Below, one piece after another: positions 8,654 through 17,221 of a stretch of 64,000 bases of DNA. How positions within the stretch are numbered: position 1 is the first letter of the stretch; the number at the start of each line of letters is the position of its first letter. The notes beneath the pieces were generated by a model. It made no database searches. It was given only the letters and a program-made list of their open reading frames with translations, and had not been told where the DNA came from. The translations under genes were made by a program, and so were the position numbers. The DNA comes from Nocardiopsis_B mangrovi (GTDB lineage: Bacteria; Actinomycetota; Actinomycetes; Streptosporangiales; Streptosporangiaceae), in assembly GCF_042653925.1 (NCBI RefSeq), contig NZ_JBHSFQ010000006.1, positions 1-64,000 of the forward strand. Direction: 5' to 3'.

Positions 8654-9475
8654 TTAACCCCTGGAAGATCCCCGGGGCACAGTGGAGGGGAGGATTTTGT
8701 CCGAATCCTCCGTGTACGCAAGGTCGGGCGAATCGGAAATAGGGCGCAGGAGCAGGAGGGCCGGCGCCAGGACCGCGGCCCCGAGTGCGATCCCCGTCAC
8801 GGATTCGCTCACCCAGTGGTAGTCGAGGAGCACCACCATGGCCGCCACCGCCAGGACCGGCCCCGCGGCGGCCGCCAGGGCGCGGCGCAGCGCCCGGTGT
8901 GAGGGGTGGACCCCGCGGGCCCCGAACAGCAGCCAGGCCAGCAGCGGGTAGCTCAGCGCCGCGTTCGCCGCGTGCCCCGAGGGGTGGGAGACGAAACCGT
9001 CGTAGGGCCCCGCGGCCAGGCCGACGAGCACGGCCAGGTATTCGGCGACGTTGGCCAGCCCGGGATCGGCCACGTCCACCCCGGTGATCGGCGGGGTCCG
9101 GCCCACGAAGACCTTGAGCAGCGTGCCGGCCACCGCGAGCGCGGCCAGCCCCGTTCCCGCGGCCAGCAGCGGCCGGGAGTCGCGCCGCCGGACGAGCGCC
9201 CACACGCCCACCGCCGCCAGCAGCGGGATGGTGACCCAGCGCTGGCCCAGCCGGGCCACCGCGACCGCCACCGCCAGCGCGGTGCCCTCGGGCTCGTGCC
9301 GGTCGGCGAAGGCGTGTACCGCGGCGTCGGCGGCGCTCAGCGGCCCGCCCGCGACCGCGTCGGCGGTGGCGAGCATGAGCACGGCGCACGCCGCGGCGAA
9401 GGCCGCCGCATGCGCGAAGCGCCCGCGGCCGTGCCGCCGCCGGCCCGCGCGCGCCGCCGCCCCGCCGATCCCCAA
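8654..9475 (-). CDS. PAP2-family membrane phosphatase
   Basis: The 273-residue polytopic membrane protein carries the three PAP2 signatures: KVFVGRTPP (KxxxxxxRP-like), SHPSGHAANA (PSGH with the catalytic His) and DYHWVSESVTG (His that acts as nucleophile). Family members dephosphorylate lipid phosphates such as undecaprenyl diphosphate or phosphatidic acid at the outer membrane leaflet. The start used is a TTG right after GGAGGG, a tight spacing, so the true start may differ by a few codons. It is adjacent to but not overlapping tatB, in the same direction. Confidence 0.85.
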   Translation of the reverse strand: MGIGGAAARAGRRRHGRGRFAHAAAFAAACAVLMLATADAVAGGPLSAADAAVHAFADRHEPEGTALAVAVAVARLGQRWVTIPLLAAVGVWALVRRRDSRPLLAAGTGLAALAVAGTLLKVFVGRTPPITGVDVADPGLANVAEYLAVLVGLAAGPYDGFVSHPSGHAANAALSYPLLAWLLFGARGVHPSHRALRRALAAAAGPVLAVAAMVVLLDYHWVSESVTGIALGAAVLAPALLLLRPISDSPDLAYTEDSDKILPSTVPRGSSRG

Positions 9476-9666
9476 CCCTCCGCCGCCCTCACTAATGTCT
9501 GTCAGCCGGTGAACCGGGACAGCCTAGTGGCGCCCTGCGCGTTTCCGGATGCGGACACACCCGCGCGGCGTTCCAGGGCCCCCGGCTAGGGTGGTGGCGG
9601 TCCGGGCCTGGATCCCGGAACCGCCGGTACACCGGGCTTTCCGGCCCTCGTGCAGTGGGAGAGGCA

Positions 9667-10542
9667 TTGGCCGAACAGACGACACCGACCCTGCGTGACC
9701 ACATCGGCCGGATCGTCGACGCGCGGTGGTTCCAGAACGCGGTCATCCTGGTGATCATCCTCAACGGGGTCTCCCTGGGCATGGAGACCTACCAGGACAG
9801 GTTCGGCCATTTGGAGACGTACTTCCGGCTGGCCGAGCACGGGTTCGTCGCGTTCTTCGTCGTCGAGCTCTCCCTCAAGCTGTGGGCGCGCGGCTGGGCG
9901 TTCTTCCGCGACCCCTGGAACTGGTTCGACCTGATGGTCGTGGGGGTCGCGCTCATCCCAGCGTCCGAGGGGTTCTCCGTGCTCCGGCTGCTGCGCATCC
10001 TGCGGCTGCTCCGGCTGATCAGCGTCATCCCGCAGATGCGGGGGATCGTCAACGCGCTGTTCCGCTCGGTGCCGGGCCTCGGCGCCGTGATCGGCGTGCT
10101 GTTCGTGATCATGTACACGGCGGCGGTCCTGGGCGAGAAGCTGTTCGAGGGGATCTCGCCGGAGTACTTCGGCGACCTGGGGACCACGCTCTACACGCTG
10201 TTCATGCTGCTGACCACGGAGAACTGGCCGGACATCTCCGACTCGGTCATGGGCGAGGCGCCCTACGCATGGCTGTACTTCGTGGTGTTCATCGTGATCA
10301 GCGCGTTCATCGTGCTGAATCTGATCATCGCGGTGATCGTCACCACGATGGAGGACGAGTTCAGCGCCGAGCGGTGGGAGGAGGACCAGCAGCTCGAACT
10401 GCGGCAGCACGAGACCGTGCTGAACCGGATCGACGCGCTGGCCGAGCAGGTCACCCGGCTCAGCGACCAGGTGCGCGAGCTGGGCGGGGTGCCCGGACGC
10501 GGAGCCGCGCCCGATGCGGAGGCCGCCGACCGGTCCGAGTGA
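9667..10542 (+). CDS. single-repeat voltage-gated cation channel (NaChBac-like)
   Basis: The product has about 291 residues and the six-helix layout of one channel repeat. S4 is arginine-rich (LRLLRILRLLRLISVI). A pore loop holds the selectivity motif LLTTENWPDIS, followed by S6 (FVVFIVISAFIVLNLIIAVIV). The C-terminal tail from WEEDQQLELRQHETVLNRID forms a predicted coiled coil for tetramer assembly. Homologues are homotetrameric Na+ or Ca2+ channels; the filter here (TTENW) carries one Glu and one Asp, so ion preference is uncertain. The TTG at 9667 after GGGAGAGG is preferred; a GTG four codons upstream is the alternative. Confidence 0.88.
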   Translation: MAEQTTPTLRDHIGRIVDARWFQNAVILVIILNGVSLGMETYQDRFGHLETYFRLAEHGFVAFFVVELSLKLWARGWAFFRDPWNWFDLMVVGVALIPASEGFSVLRLLRILRLLRLISVIPQMRGIVNALFRSVPGLGAVIGVLFVIMYTAAVLGEKLFEGISPEYFGDLGTTLYTLFMLLTTENWPDISDSVMGEAPYAWLYFVVFIVISAFIVLNLIIAVIVTTMEDEFSAERWEEDQQLELRQHETVLNRIDALAEQVTRLSDQVRELGGVPGRGAAPDAEAADRSE

Positions 10543-10577
10543 GCGGGCCGGCGCCGATCGGCACCGGAAAGCGAACA

Positions 10578-10605
10578 GCCCTTCGCCCGAAACCGAGCGA
10601 AGGGC
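10578..10605. terminator. bidirectional hairpin between the channel gene and the cold-shock gene
   Basis: The 9-bp arms GCCCTTCGC and GCGAAGGGC surround a 10-base loop. It lies in the 85-bp convergent gap and can end transcripts from both sides. Confidence 0.65.
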
Positions 10606-10627
10606 CGAGAAACGAATTCAGGCGACG

Positions 10628-10831
10628 TCAGAGCCCACGCACGTTGGACGCCTGAGGGCCCTTCGGGCCCTGTGTGATCTCGAACTCGACCTGCTGGTCC
10701 TCTTCCAGGTTCCGGAAGCCGGTACCCGCGATCGCCGAGTAGTGAACGAACACGTCCGGGCCGCCGCCTTCAACGGCGATGAACCCGAAACCCTTCTCAG
10801 AGTTGAACCACTTCACGGTGCCCTGAGCCAT
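10628..10831 (-). CDS. cold-shock domain protein, CspA type
   Basis: The 67-residue single cold-shock domain carries RNP1 KGFGFI and RNP2-like DVFVHYSAI. It binds single-stranded RNA and DNA and acts as an RNA chaperone. It starts with an ATG after a GGGAGAG ribosome site and ends in the usual ASNVRGL. About 100 bp of leader without a gene lies upstream. It is monocistronic, facing the channel gene. Confidence 0.95.
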   Translation of the reverse strand: MAQGTVKWFNSEKGFGFIAVEGGGPDVFVHYSAIAGTGFRNLEEDQQVEFEITQGPKGPQASNVRGL

Positions 10832-11167
10832 CTGCTCTCCCTTTGGGGACTACAACGGAACCGCACCCTGCTGGTCCCGGGTTGCCGAGCGCCCGTCCCC
10901 GGGAGTTCCCGCCCAAACGACAAGCGCCCACGTGTAAGTTCCGCGAGGCGCCCTAGGCATCCATGGAAACCACAACCGCAACCGGTGCAGAACACTACCA
11001 GCCGTATACGGGCGTTGCCGAGCCTTTTCGGGACGAAAATCGACCGTTGAAAACGGGGCATTCCGATGCGGTGTTCCGGTTGATTTTTCCACCAATCGGG
11101 ACTAGTGGATTCGCGCCCATGGGCGTGTCGCGGCAGGCGCCCCGGGCCGGACCGGATCGGGGCGGGA

Positions 11168-12805
11168 TCAGTCGGTCGGCGGACCGCCGTTGCCGTAGAT
11201 CCAGGTCTCGAACCACATGCGCTCGGCCCACTGCTCGTAGGTGATCGTCTCGGCGCTGAGGACCGGGTACAGGTAGGCGAAGTTGGCGATGATGAGCAGC
11301 AGCACCACGCCGTAGGCGACCCCGCCGGCCAGCCGGCGCATGAGCACGTAGTCGGGGCTGTGCTCCGCGGGCCCCAGCGCCCGTCCGAGCATGAGCGTGA
11401 TCGCCAGCGCCAGGAACGGCAGCATCGGCAGCGCGTAGAACACGAACATCGTGCGCTCGGGGTAGGCCAGCCACGGCAGCCAGCCCGCGGCCACCCCGAG
11501 CAGCACCGCTCCGGCCCGCCAGTCGCGGTAGGTCACCCACCAGCCGAACATCACCACCAGCGCGATCAGCGACAGCCACCACACCGCCGGCGTGCCGATG
11601 CTCAGCACCGTGCTGGAGCACCGGTCGGCCCCGCAGGTGGTCTCGTCGCCGTTGTAGTAGAAGGCGACGGGGGTGCGCATGATCAGCCATTCCCACGGCT
11701 GGGAGGCGTAGTCGTGCGGCTTCGAGAGGTCGCTGTGGAAGTTGAACACCTGCATGTGGTAGTGCGCCAGGCTGATCAGCGCGTTCACCGGACCCAAGAG
11801 CTGGTCGGGCAGCTGCGCCAGCGCCCCCGGCGTGTTCTGCGCGCCCCACTGGCGGTCGTAGCCGCCCGAGGTGGCGAACCAGCCCGTCCATGTGGCCAGG
11901 TAGGTGACCGCGGCCACGCCCACCGTCTGGAAGAACGCCGGGACGGCGTCGTAGCCCAGCCAGCGGAGCGCCACCCTGCGCTGCCCCGCGCTGCGCCGCG
12001 CGCCGTAGTCCCAGGCGACCGTCAGCAGGCCGAACGCCGCCAGGTAGAACAGCGCCGACCACTTGGTCCCCACCGCCAGGCCCAGGAACACCCCGGCCGC
12101 GACGCGCCACCAGCGCACCCCGAGCCAGCCCGCTGCCATCGCCCCGCTCTCGGTGAGCCCCGCGAGCCGGGCCCGGGCCCGGTCGCGGTCGATCACCAGG
12201 CAGCCGAACCCGGCGAGGATGAAGAACATCAGGAAGACGTCGACCATCGCGATGCGGCTCAGCGTGAAGTGCAGGCCGTCCAGCGCCATGATGAGCCCCG
12301 CCGTGCTGCCCAGCAGCCACGACCGGGTCATCCGCGTGGCGATGCGCACCAGCAGCAGCACCGACAGGGTGCCGAACACGGCCGCGGCCAGCCGCCACCC
12401 GGTCGCGCTCACGGCCTCGCCGAACGGCAGCACCCCCCACGCCCAGTCGCCGAGCGCGATGAGCCACTTGCTCACCGGCGGGTGCACCACGAAGTCGGCG
12501 CCCCCGGTGAAGATGCCGTCGTTGCCGTTGGCGAGCATGGAGTCGGCGTTCTCGGCCGTCTCGTGCTCGTAGCCGTAGACCCAGATCGACAGCGCGTTCT
12601 TGGCGTAGTACGTCTCGTCGAAGTAGATCTCCGGCGGGCTGCCGAGCCGGATGAACCGCAGCACGCCCGCGAAGGCGGCCACGAGCACCGCGCCGAGCCA
12701 GCCGGCCCAGGCCGGGCCCGGCATGGGCGGGACCAGGCGGTCGCGGACGGACGCCGACGTGGTCGGGAGGTGTTCTGAGGCGGCGGGGAGTGCGGTGGTC
12801 GTCAT
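11168..12805 (-). CDS. pmt: polyprenyl-phosphate-mannose:protein mannosyltransferase (Pmt)
   Basis: The 545-residue multi-pass membrane glycosyltransferase belongs to family GT39. The first extracellular loop carries YFDETYYAKNA, the conserved Asp-Glu pair needed for catalysis, followed by HPPVSKWLIALGD and LDGLHFTLSRIAMVD. The fold has about 11 hydrophobic helices. In mycobacteria and streptomycetes Pmt transfers mannose from polyprenyl-phosphomannose to Ser/Thr of Sec-exported proteins. It is divergent from rsmI with a 96-bp shared upstream region, a gene pair conserved across Actinomycetota. Confidence 0.93.
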   Translation of the reverse strand: MTTTALPAASEHLPTTSASVRDRLVPPMPGPAWAGWLGAVLVAAFAGVLRFIRLGSPPEIYFDETYYAKNALSIWVYGYEHETAENADSMLANGNDGIFTGGADFVVHPPVSKWLIALGDWAWGVLPFGEAVSATGWRLAAAVFGTLSVLLLVRIATRMTRSWLLGSTAGLIMALDGLHFTLSRIAMVDVFLMFFILAGFGCLVIDRDRARARLAGLTESGAMAAGWLGVRWWRVAAGVFLGLAVGTKWSALFYLAAFGLLTVAWDYGARRSAGQRRVALRWLGYDAVPAFFQTVGVAAVTYLATWTGWFATSGGYDRQWGAQNTPGALAQLPDQLLGPVNALISLAHYHMQVFNFHSDLSKPHDYASQPWEWLIMRTPVAFYYNGDETTCGADRCSSTVLSIGTPAVWWLSLIALVVMFGWWVTYRDWRAGAVLLGVAAGWLPWLAYPERTMFVFYALPMLPFLALAITLMLGRALGPAEHSPDYVLMRRLAGGVAYGVVLLLIIANFAYLYPVLSAETITYEQWAERMWFETWIYGNGGPPTD

Positions 12806-12901
12806 CTCGGCTCTTAGAGTTGGTCGGAGATGGGTGGTGCGCCGGGCCGTCGGCCGCGCGCGGGGTACAGCCCACCGTAGCGTCTAGAGAACGGGTGGAA
12901 A

Positions 12902-13762
12902 GTGACGGCAGCAGCCACGGAGTCCGGCGGATCCGGGACGCTCACGCTCGCGGGGCTGCCCATCGGGCATCGCGACGACGCGCCCCCGCGGCTGCTCGAC
13001 GCACTCGGCCGCGCGGGGATCATCGCGGCAGAGGATACCCGGAGACTGCGCCAGTTCGCCGCCCGCGTCGGCATCCGGCTCGGCGGCGAGTCCGGGGCCC
13101 GGATCGTGTCCTATCACGACGCCAACGAGACCCGCCGGGCCCGGGAACTGCTCGGCGACCTGCTGGCGGGGCACGACGTCCTGGTCGTGACCGACGCCGG
13201 CATGCCGGGGGTGTCGGACCCCGGGTACCGCCTGGTCAGCGCCGCGGCCGAGGCCGGGGTGCGGGTGACGGCGGTGCCCGGTCCGACCGCGGTCACCACG
13301 GCCCTCGTCCTCTCGGGGCTGCCCACGGACCGCTTCTGCTTCGAGGGCTTCCCCCCGCGCAAGGGGCTCGCCGGCCGCTTCGCCGACCTCGCCGGCGAGC
13401 GGCGCACGATGGTGTTCTTCGAGAGCCCGCACCGCCTGGCCGCCACGCTGGCGGCCATGGCCGAGGCGTTCGGCCCCGATCGGCGGGCCGCCGTCTGCCG
13501 CGAACTCACCAAGACCTACGAGGAGGTGCGGCGCGGGCCGCTCGCCGACCTCGCCGAGTGGGCGCGCGGCGAGGTGCGCGGCGAGATCACCGTCGTGGTC
13601 GCCGGGGCCGCGCCCGCCGCGGTGAGCCGCGAGCCCGCCGACCTCGCGGCCGCGGTCGCCGACCGCGAGACAGCGGGGGTGCCCCGCAAGCAGGCCGTCG
13701 TGGAGGTCGCCCGGGAACTCGGGGTTCCCAAGCGCGAGGTCTACGACGCCGTGCACCGCTGA
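12902..13762 (+). CDS. rsmI: 16S rRNA 2'-O-ribose C1402 methyltransferase RsmI
   Basis: The 286-residue tetrapyrrole-methylase-fold protein uses SAM to methylate ribose of C1402 in 16S rRNA. Visible motifs are LPIGHRDD (usually TPIGNLxD, a mild deviation), AAEDTRRL, VTDAGMPGVSDPGYRLV and VTAVPGPTAVTTAL, the family's conserved SAM and dimer elements. The C-terminus (AVVEVARELGVPKREVYDAV) is the usual helical tail. The start is a GTG after GGTGGAAA. Its position opposite pmt supports the assignment. Confidence 0.93.
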   Translation: MTAAATESGGSGTLTLAGLPIGHRDDAPPRLLDALGRAGIIAAEDTRRLRQFAARVGIRLGGESGARIVSYHDANETRRARELLGDLLAGHDVLVVTDAGMPGVSDPGYRLVSAAAEAGVRVTAVPGPTAVTTALVLSGLPTDRFCFEGFPPRKGLAGRFADLAGERRTMVFFESPHRLAATLAAMAEAFGPDRRAAVCRELTKTYEEVRRGPLADLAEWARGEVRGEITVVVAGAAPAAVSREPADLAAAVADRETAGVPRKQAVVEVARELGVPKREVYDAVHR

Positions 13763-13810
13763 GCGCACGCCCGCGCGTCCCTCCCCTCCATGGGGCGCCC
13801 GCAACGACGG

Positions 13811-13842
13811 GTGCCCCCGGCGGACGGATCCGCCGGGGGCAC
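13811..13842. terminator. bidirectional terminator between rsmI and secDF
   Basis: Perfect 14-bp arms (GTGCCCCCGGCGGA and its complement) enclose a CGGA loop in the 119-bp convergent gap between rsmI and secDF. Confidence 0.75.
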
Positions 13843-13881
13843 CGGGTCCACACCGGGGCGCTGCCGGGCGCCCGGTGGGGG

Positions 13882-16536
13882 TCAGACCACCGCGCCGTCC
13901 GTCTGCTCCCGGACGGTGCGCTGCTCCTTGCGCTGCTTGGTCTTCTTCTCCTTGATCACGTGCGGCGGGGCCGTCTTGTCCCACTTCTGCAACCAGATCG
14001 CCAGCGGCGAGCCGACGAAGATCGTCGACAGCATGCCGGAGACCAGGCCCACGAGCATCGCGATGGAGAAGTCGGTCAGCGACGACCCGCCGAAGATCGC
14101 GAGCGTGGCCAGGATGAAGAGCCCGCCGACGGTGGTGTTCACGGTTCGCGGCAGGGTGTGCAGGATCGCCGAGTTGGTGATCCTGGGGAACTTCGACTTC
14201 GGATCGTTCGCCCATTCGTCGCGGACCCGGTCGAACACCACCACGGAGTCGTTCACCGAGAAGCCCACCACACTCAGCAGTGCCGCGAGGAAGACGCCGT
14301 CGATCGGCTTGCCCAGCCAGCAGAACAGGCCGATGACGACGACCAGGTCGAACGCCAGCGCCGCGATCGTCGACAGGCCGAAGGACCAGCGGAACCGCCA
14401 GGCGAGGTAGACCATCTGCAGCGCCAGCGCCGCCGCCAGGGCGATGAGCGCCCGGTTGCGCAGCTCGTCGCCCATGCTCGGGCCGATCAGCTCGTCGGAG
14501 ACGCGCTCGGCGCCGCCCGTCCGGTCGTCCAGGGCGAGCTGGATCTCCTCGGCCTCGGCGTCGCTGATCGGGCCCGTGCGCACGGAGATGCCGCCGTCGC
14601 CGGACTCCTGGACGACCGCTGTGCCGAACCCGGCGTCCTCGACCGCCTGGCGCGCGTCGGTGACGCTGATGGACTCCTGCGTGGTGAAGTCCATGACCCG
14701 GCCGCCGGTGAACTCCACGCCGAAGTTCGGCGGGCGCACGATCATGCCGACGATGGCCACGGCGATGATCGCGCCGGCGATCCCCAGCCACAGCTTGCCG
14801 TTCTTCATCAGGTCGGGGTCGCGCTTGATCAGCCAGGCGCGCACCGAGCTGATCTTGGAGATGCCCGAGATCGCGGGGCGGTTGCGGACGACCTTGCGGC
14901 GCACCGCCCACTCCACGAACACGCGCGCGATGACCAGCGCGGAGACCATGGAGGCCAGCGTGCCCAGCCCCAGCGTCACACCGAAGCCCTGGACGTTGCC
15001 GGAGGCGAAGAAGAACAGCAGCGCCGCGGCGATGAGCGTCGTGATGTTGGTGTCGATGACGGCGCTCCACGCCTTCTGCGACCCCGTGACGAACGCCTTC
15101 TGGAGGTTGGGCGGAATGGCCCGGCGGCGGCGCCGCGACAGCACACCCGCCTCGGCCTGCGCGGACTCGGCCTCGGTGGCGTCGACCAGACCCGCCGACT
15201 TGTTGGCCGCGTAGACCTTCTCCTGGTGCTGGTACTCCTCCCTGGCCCGTTCGAAGATCAGCACGTTGGCGTCGATCGCCATGCCGATCGCGAGCACGAA
15301 CCCGGCCAGGCCGGGCAGGGTGAGCGTGGCCCCCAGGGCCACCAGCGACGCGTAGGCGATCAGCGTGTAGCACGCCAGGGCCACCGACGCCAGGAAGCCG
15401 ACCAGGCGGTAGGCGACGCAGATGTAGAGGCCGGTCAGCAGGATGCCGACCGCGCCGGCGATGAAGCTGGCCTGGATCGCGTCCTCACCCAGCGTCGGGC
15501 CGACCGTCTGGCGCTGGATCTCCTGGACGGGCAGCGGCAGCGAGCCGCCCTCGATCAGGACCGCCAGCTCCCCGGAGCTCTCCTGGTCGAAGGTCTGGCT
15601 GGTGATCGTGGTCTGGCCGCCGGTCTGGCCGACGTCGCAGGCGGTGTCCTGGTTGACCTCCGGCGAGGAGATGATCTGGTCGTCCAGGACGATGGCGATG
15701 CGCCGGGTCGGGTCGCCGGGCTGGTTGCAGGCGGCCTGACCGGTGAGTTGGGCCCAGTTGTCGCGCCCCTCGCCGCGGAAGTTGACGTTGACCTGCCACT
15801 GGGTGTTGGTGGTCTGGTCGAGCACCGCGTCGGCGCTGGAGACCTGGTCGCCCTGGATGGTGGCGGCGCCCAGCTGGAGCTGGTTGCCCTCCTCGTCGGG
15901 CAGCGTCAGCTCGACGTCGTCGGGGTTCTCGGCGGGCTGGCCGCCCCCTCCGGGCTGCTGGCCCTGGAGCATCTGCTGGAGCTCTTCGTCCGAGGGCACG
16001 TCCGACCCGCCGGATTCGCCGCCGCCGTCGCCGCCGCTGTCGGCACCGTCGGCGGGTGCGCGCGACTCGTCGGCGGTACCGGTGCCGCCGCCGGAGGCGT
16101 CGGCGGGCGCGTTGGCGCTGTCGCCGGGCATCGGCGGCGCCTGCACCCCGCTGCCCTGCCCCGGCTGCACGCCGAGGACGGGGTGGAAGGTGAGCTGCGC
16201 GGTCTGGCCGAGGATCTCGGCCGCCTCGGTGGGGTCTTGGACGCCCGGCAGCTCGACGATGATGCGGTCGGCCCCCGAGCGCGACATGGTCGCCTCGCTC
16301 ACGCCCAGGCTGTCGATGCGCTGGCGCAGCACCTCGATGACCTGGTCGGTGTTCTCGGCGTTGGCCGGGGTGCCGTCATCGCCTTCCTGGGTCTCCAGGA
16401 CGATCTGGGTGCCGCCGCTGAGGTCGAGCCCCAGGTGCGGCGGTACGAACCATGCGGCGCCGAATGCGGCGACCACGATGATCAGGGAGATGATGCCGCG
16501 CAGCCAGCGCGGTCCAGCTCCCGACTGATTGGACAA
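13882..16536 (-). CDS. secDF: SecD-SecF fusion, accessory subunit of the Sec translocase
   Basis: The product has 884 residues. The SecD half has LGLDLSGGTQIVLE after the first helix, a large periplasmic region, then GMAIDANVLIFERAREE. The SecF half has FGVEFTGGRVMDF and VVGFSVNDSVVVFDRVRDE. The periplasmic part of SecD carries a Gly/Ser/Asp-rich insertion of about 100 residues. SecDF uses the proton gradient to pull exported proteins outward. A TTG at 16536, nine bases after GAGAGG, is preferred; a GTG at 16578 without a ribosome site would add 14 residues. Actinobacteria usually carry separate secD and secF near ruvB, so this fused copy may be a second system. Confidence 0.88.
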   Translation of the reverse strand: MSNQSGAGPRWLRGIISLIIVVAAFGAAWFVPPHLGLDLSGGTQIVLETQEGDDGTPANAENTDQVIEVLRQRIDSLGVSEATMSRSGADRIIVELPGVQDPTEAAEILGQTAQLTFHPVLGVQPGQGSGVQAPPMPGDSANAPADASGGGTGTADESRAPADGADSGGDGGGESGGSDVPSDEELQQMLQGQQPGGGGQPAENPDDVELTLPDEEGNQLQLGAATIQGDQVSSADAVLDQTTNTQWQVNVNFRGEGRDNWAQLTGQAACNQPGDPTRRIAIVLDDQIISSPEVNQDTACDVGQTGGQTTITSQTFDQESSGELAVLIEGGSLPLPVQEIQRQTVGPTLGEDAIQASFIAGAVGILLTGLYICVAYRLVGFLASVALACYTLIAYASLVALGATLTLPGLAGFVLAIGMAIDANVLIFERAREEYQHQEKVYAANKSAGLVDATEAESAQAEAGVLSRRRRRAIPPNLQKAFVTGSQKAWSAVIDTNITTLIAAALLFFFASGNVQGFGVTLGLGTLASMVSALVIARVFVEWAVRRKVVRNRPAISGISKISSVRAWLIKRDPDLMKNGKLWLGIAGAIIAVAIVGMIVRPPNFGVEFTGGRVMDFTTQESISVTDARQAVEDAGFGTAVVQESGDGGISVRTGPISDAEAEEIQLALDDRTGGAERVSDELIGPSMGDELRNRALIALAAALALQMVYLAWRFRWSFGLSTIAALAFDLVVVIGLFCWLGKPIDGVFLAALLSVVGFSVNDSVVVFDRVRDEWANDPKSKFPRITNSAILHTLPRTVNTTVGGLFILATLAIFGGSSLTDFSIAMLVGLVSGMLSTIFVGSPLAIWLQKWDKTAPPHVIKEKKTKQRKEQRTVREQTDGAVV

Positions 16537-16596
16537 TTGACCGAACCTCTCACGAAACGATTCCTGCGGGGATGGCACGGGTGTGCCGGGGTGGTG

Positions 16597-16977
16597 TCAG
16601 ATGCCCGCGGTGAGAGGCGGCGCCCGGCCCAGGGGCAGCCGGAAGGATTCCGGGAGGTCCGGCGGGGCGGCGGACTCCGGCAGCGGGGCCAGCGCCCAGG
16701 GGCCGCCGAGATCGGGCAGGAGCGCTCCCGCCGCCGGGTGGCCCACGGCGATGTCGCGCAGCGCCAGCGGGCGGTGGTCGCCGCTCGTGGAGGGCAGCGA
16801 GAGCCCGGCCGTGCCGGCGTCGCGCGTGGGATGGGCGACCGCGTGCGGACCGGGGCCCGCCAGCGCGATGGCGTAGGAGGCATCGCCGTGGTCCGGTTCC
16901 GGGGGCGCCGGCGACAACGGGGCGCCGAAGATCAGCAGGAGGGCGGTGAGGACAGCGGACAGCACACGGGGGACCAT
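16597..16977 (-). CDS. small secreted protein upstream of secDF, function unknown
   Basis: The 126-residue product starts MVPRVLSAVLTALLLIFGAP, a signal peptide, followed by a Pro-, Ala- and His-containing region with no domain I recognise. It lies 60 bp upstream of secDF on the same strand and probably shares its transcript. A longer reading to 17190 is possible, but its added part is Arg/Pro-rich and looks non-coding. It could be a substrate or helper of the fused SecDF; this is a guess from position only. Confidence 0.55.
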   Translation of the reverse strand: MVPRVLSAVLTALLLIFGAPLSPAPPEPDHGDASYAIALAGPGPHAVAHPTRDAGTAGLSLPSTSGDHRPLALRDIAVGHPAAGALLPDLGGPWALAPLPESAAPPDLPESFRLPLGRAPPLTAGI

Positions 16978-17221
16978 GGTGACCACCGCCTTCGTCCGCA
17001 GCCTCCGATGAGGGCCCGGGGTGTCGGCCCCGGCGGGCCGGGGGCGCGCCCGAACGCGTCCCGGGCACACCCTACCGACGCGCGGTAAAGCCGTCTTCCC
17101 CTGTTTTGGCGCGTCCCCGACCGCGGGGCGCGGCGCGCGGGCGCACCCGCCCGCGGCGGCGGGCCCGCCGCCGCGCCGGAAAGCGTGCAACGGGGGGTGC
17201 GGTCGGCTTTAGGCTGGGGGC

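Noticed and set aside
12790..17088. Very long open frame of 1432 codons on the plus strand
   Set aside because: It runs antisense through secDF and across rsmI; composition is Arg/Pro/Gly-rich shadow coding caused by high GC. The true genes there have clear family motifs.
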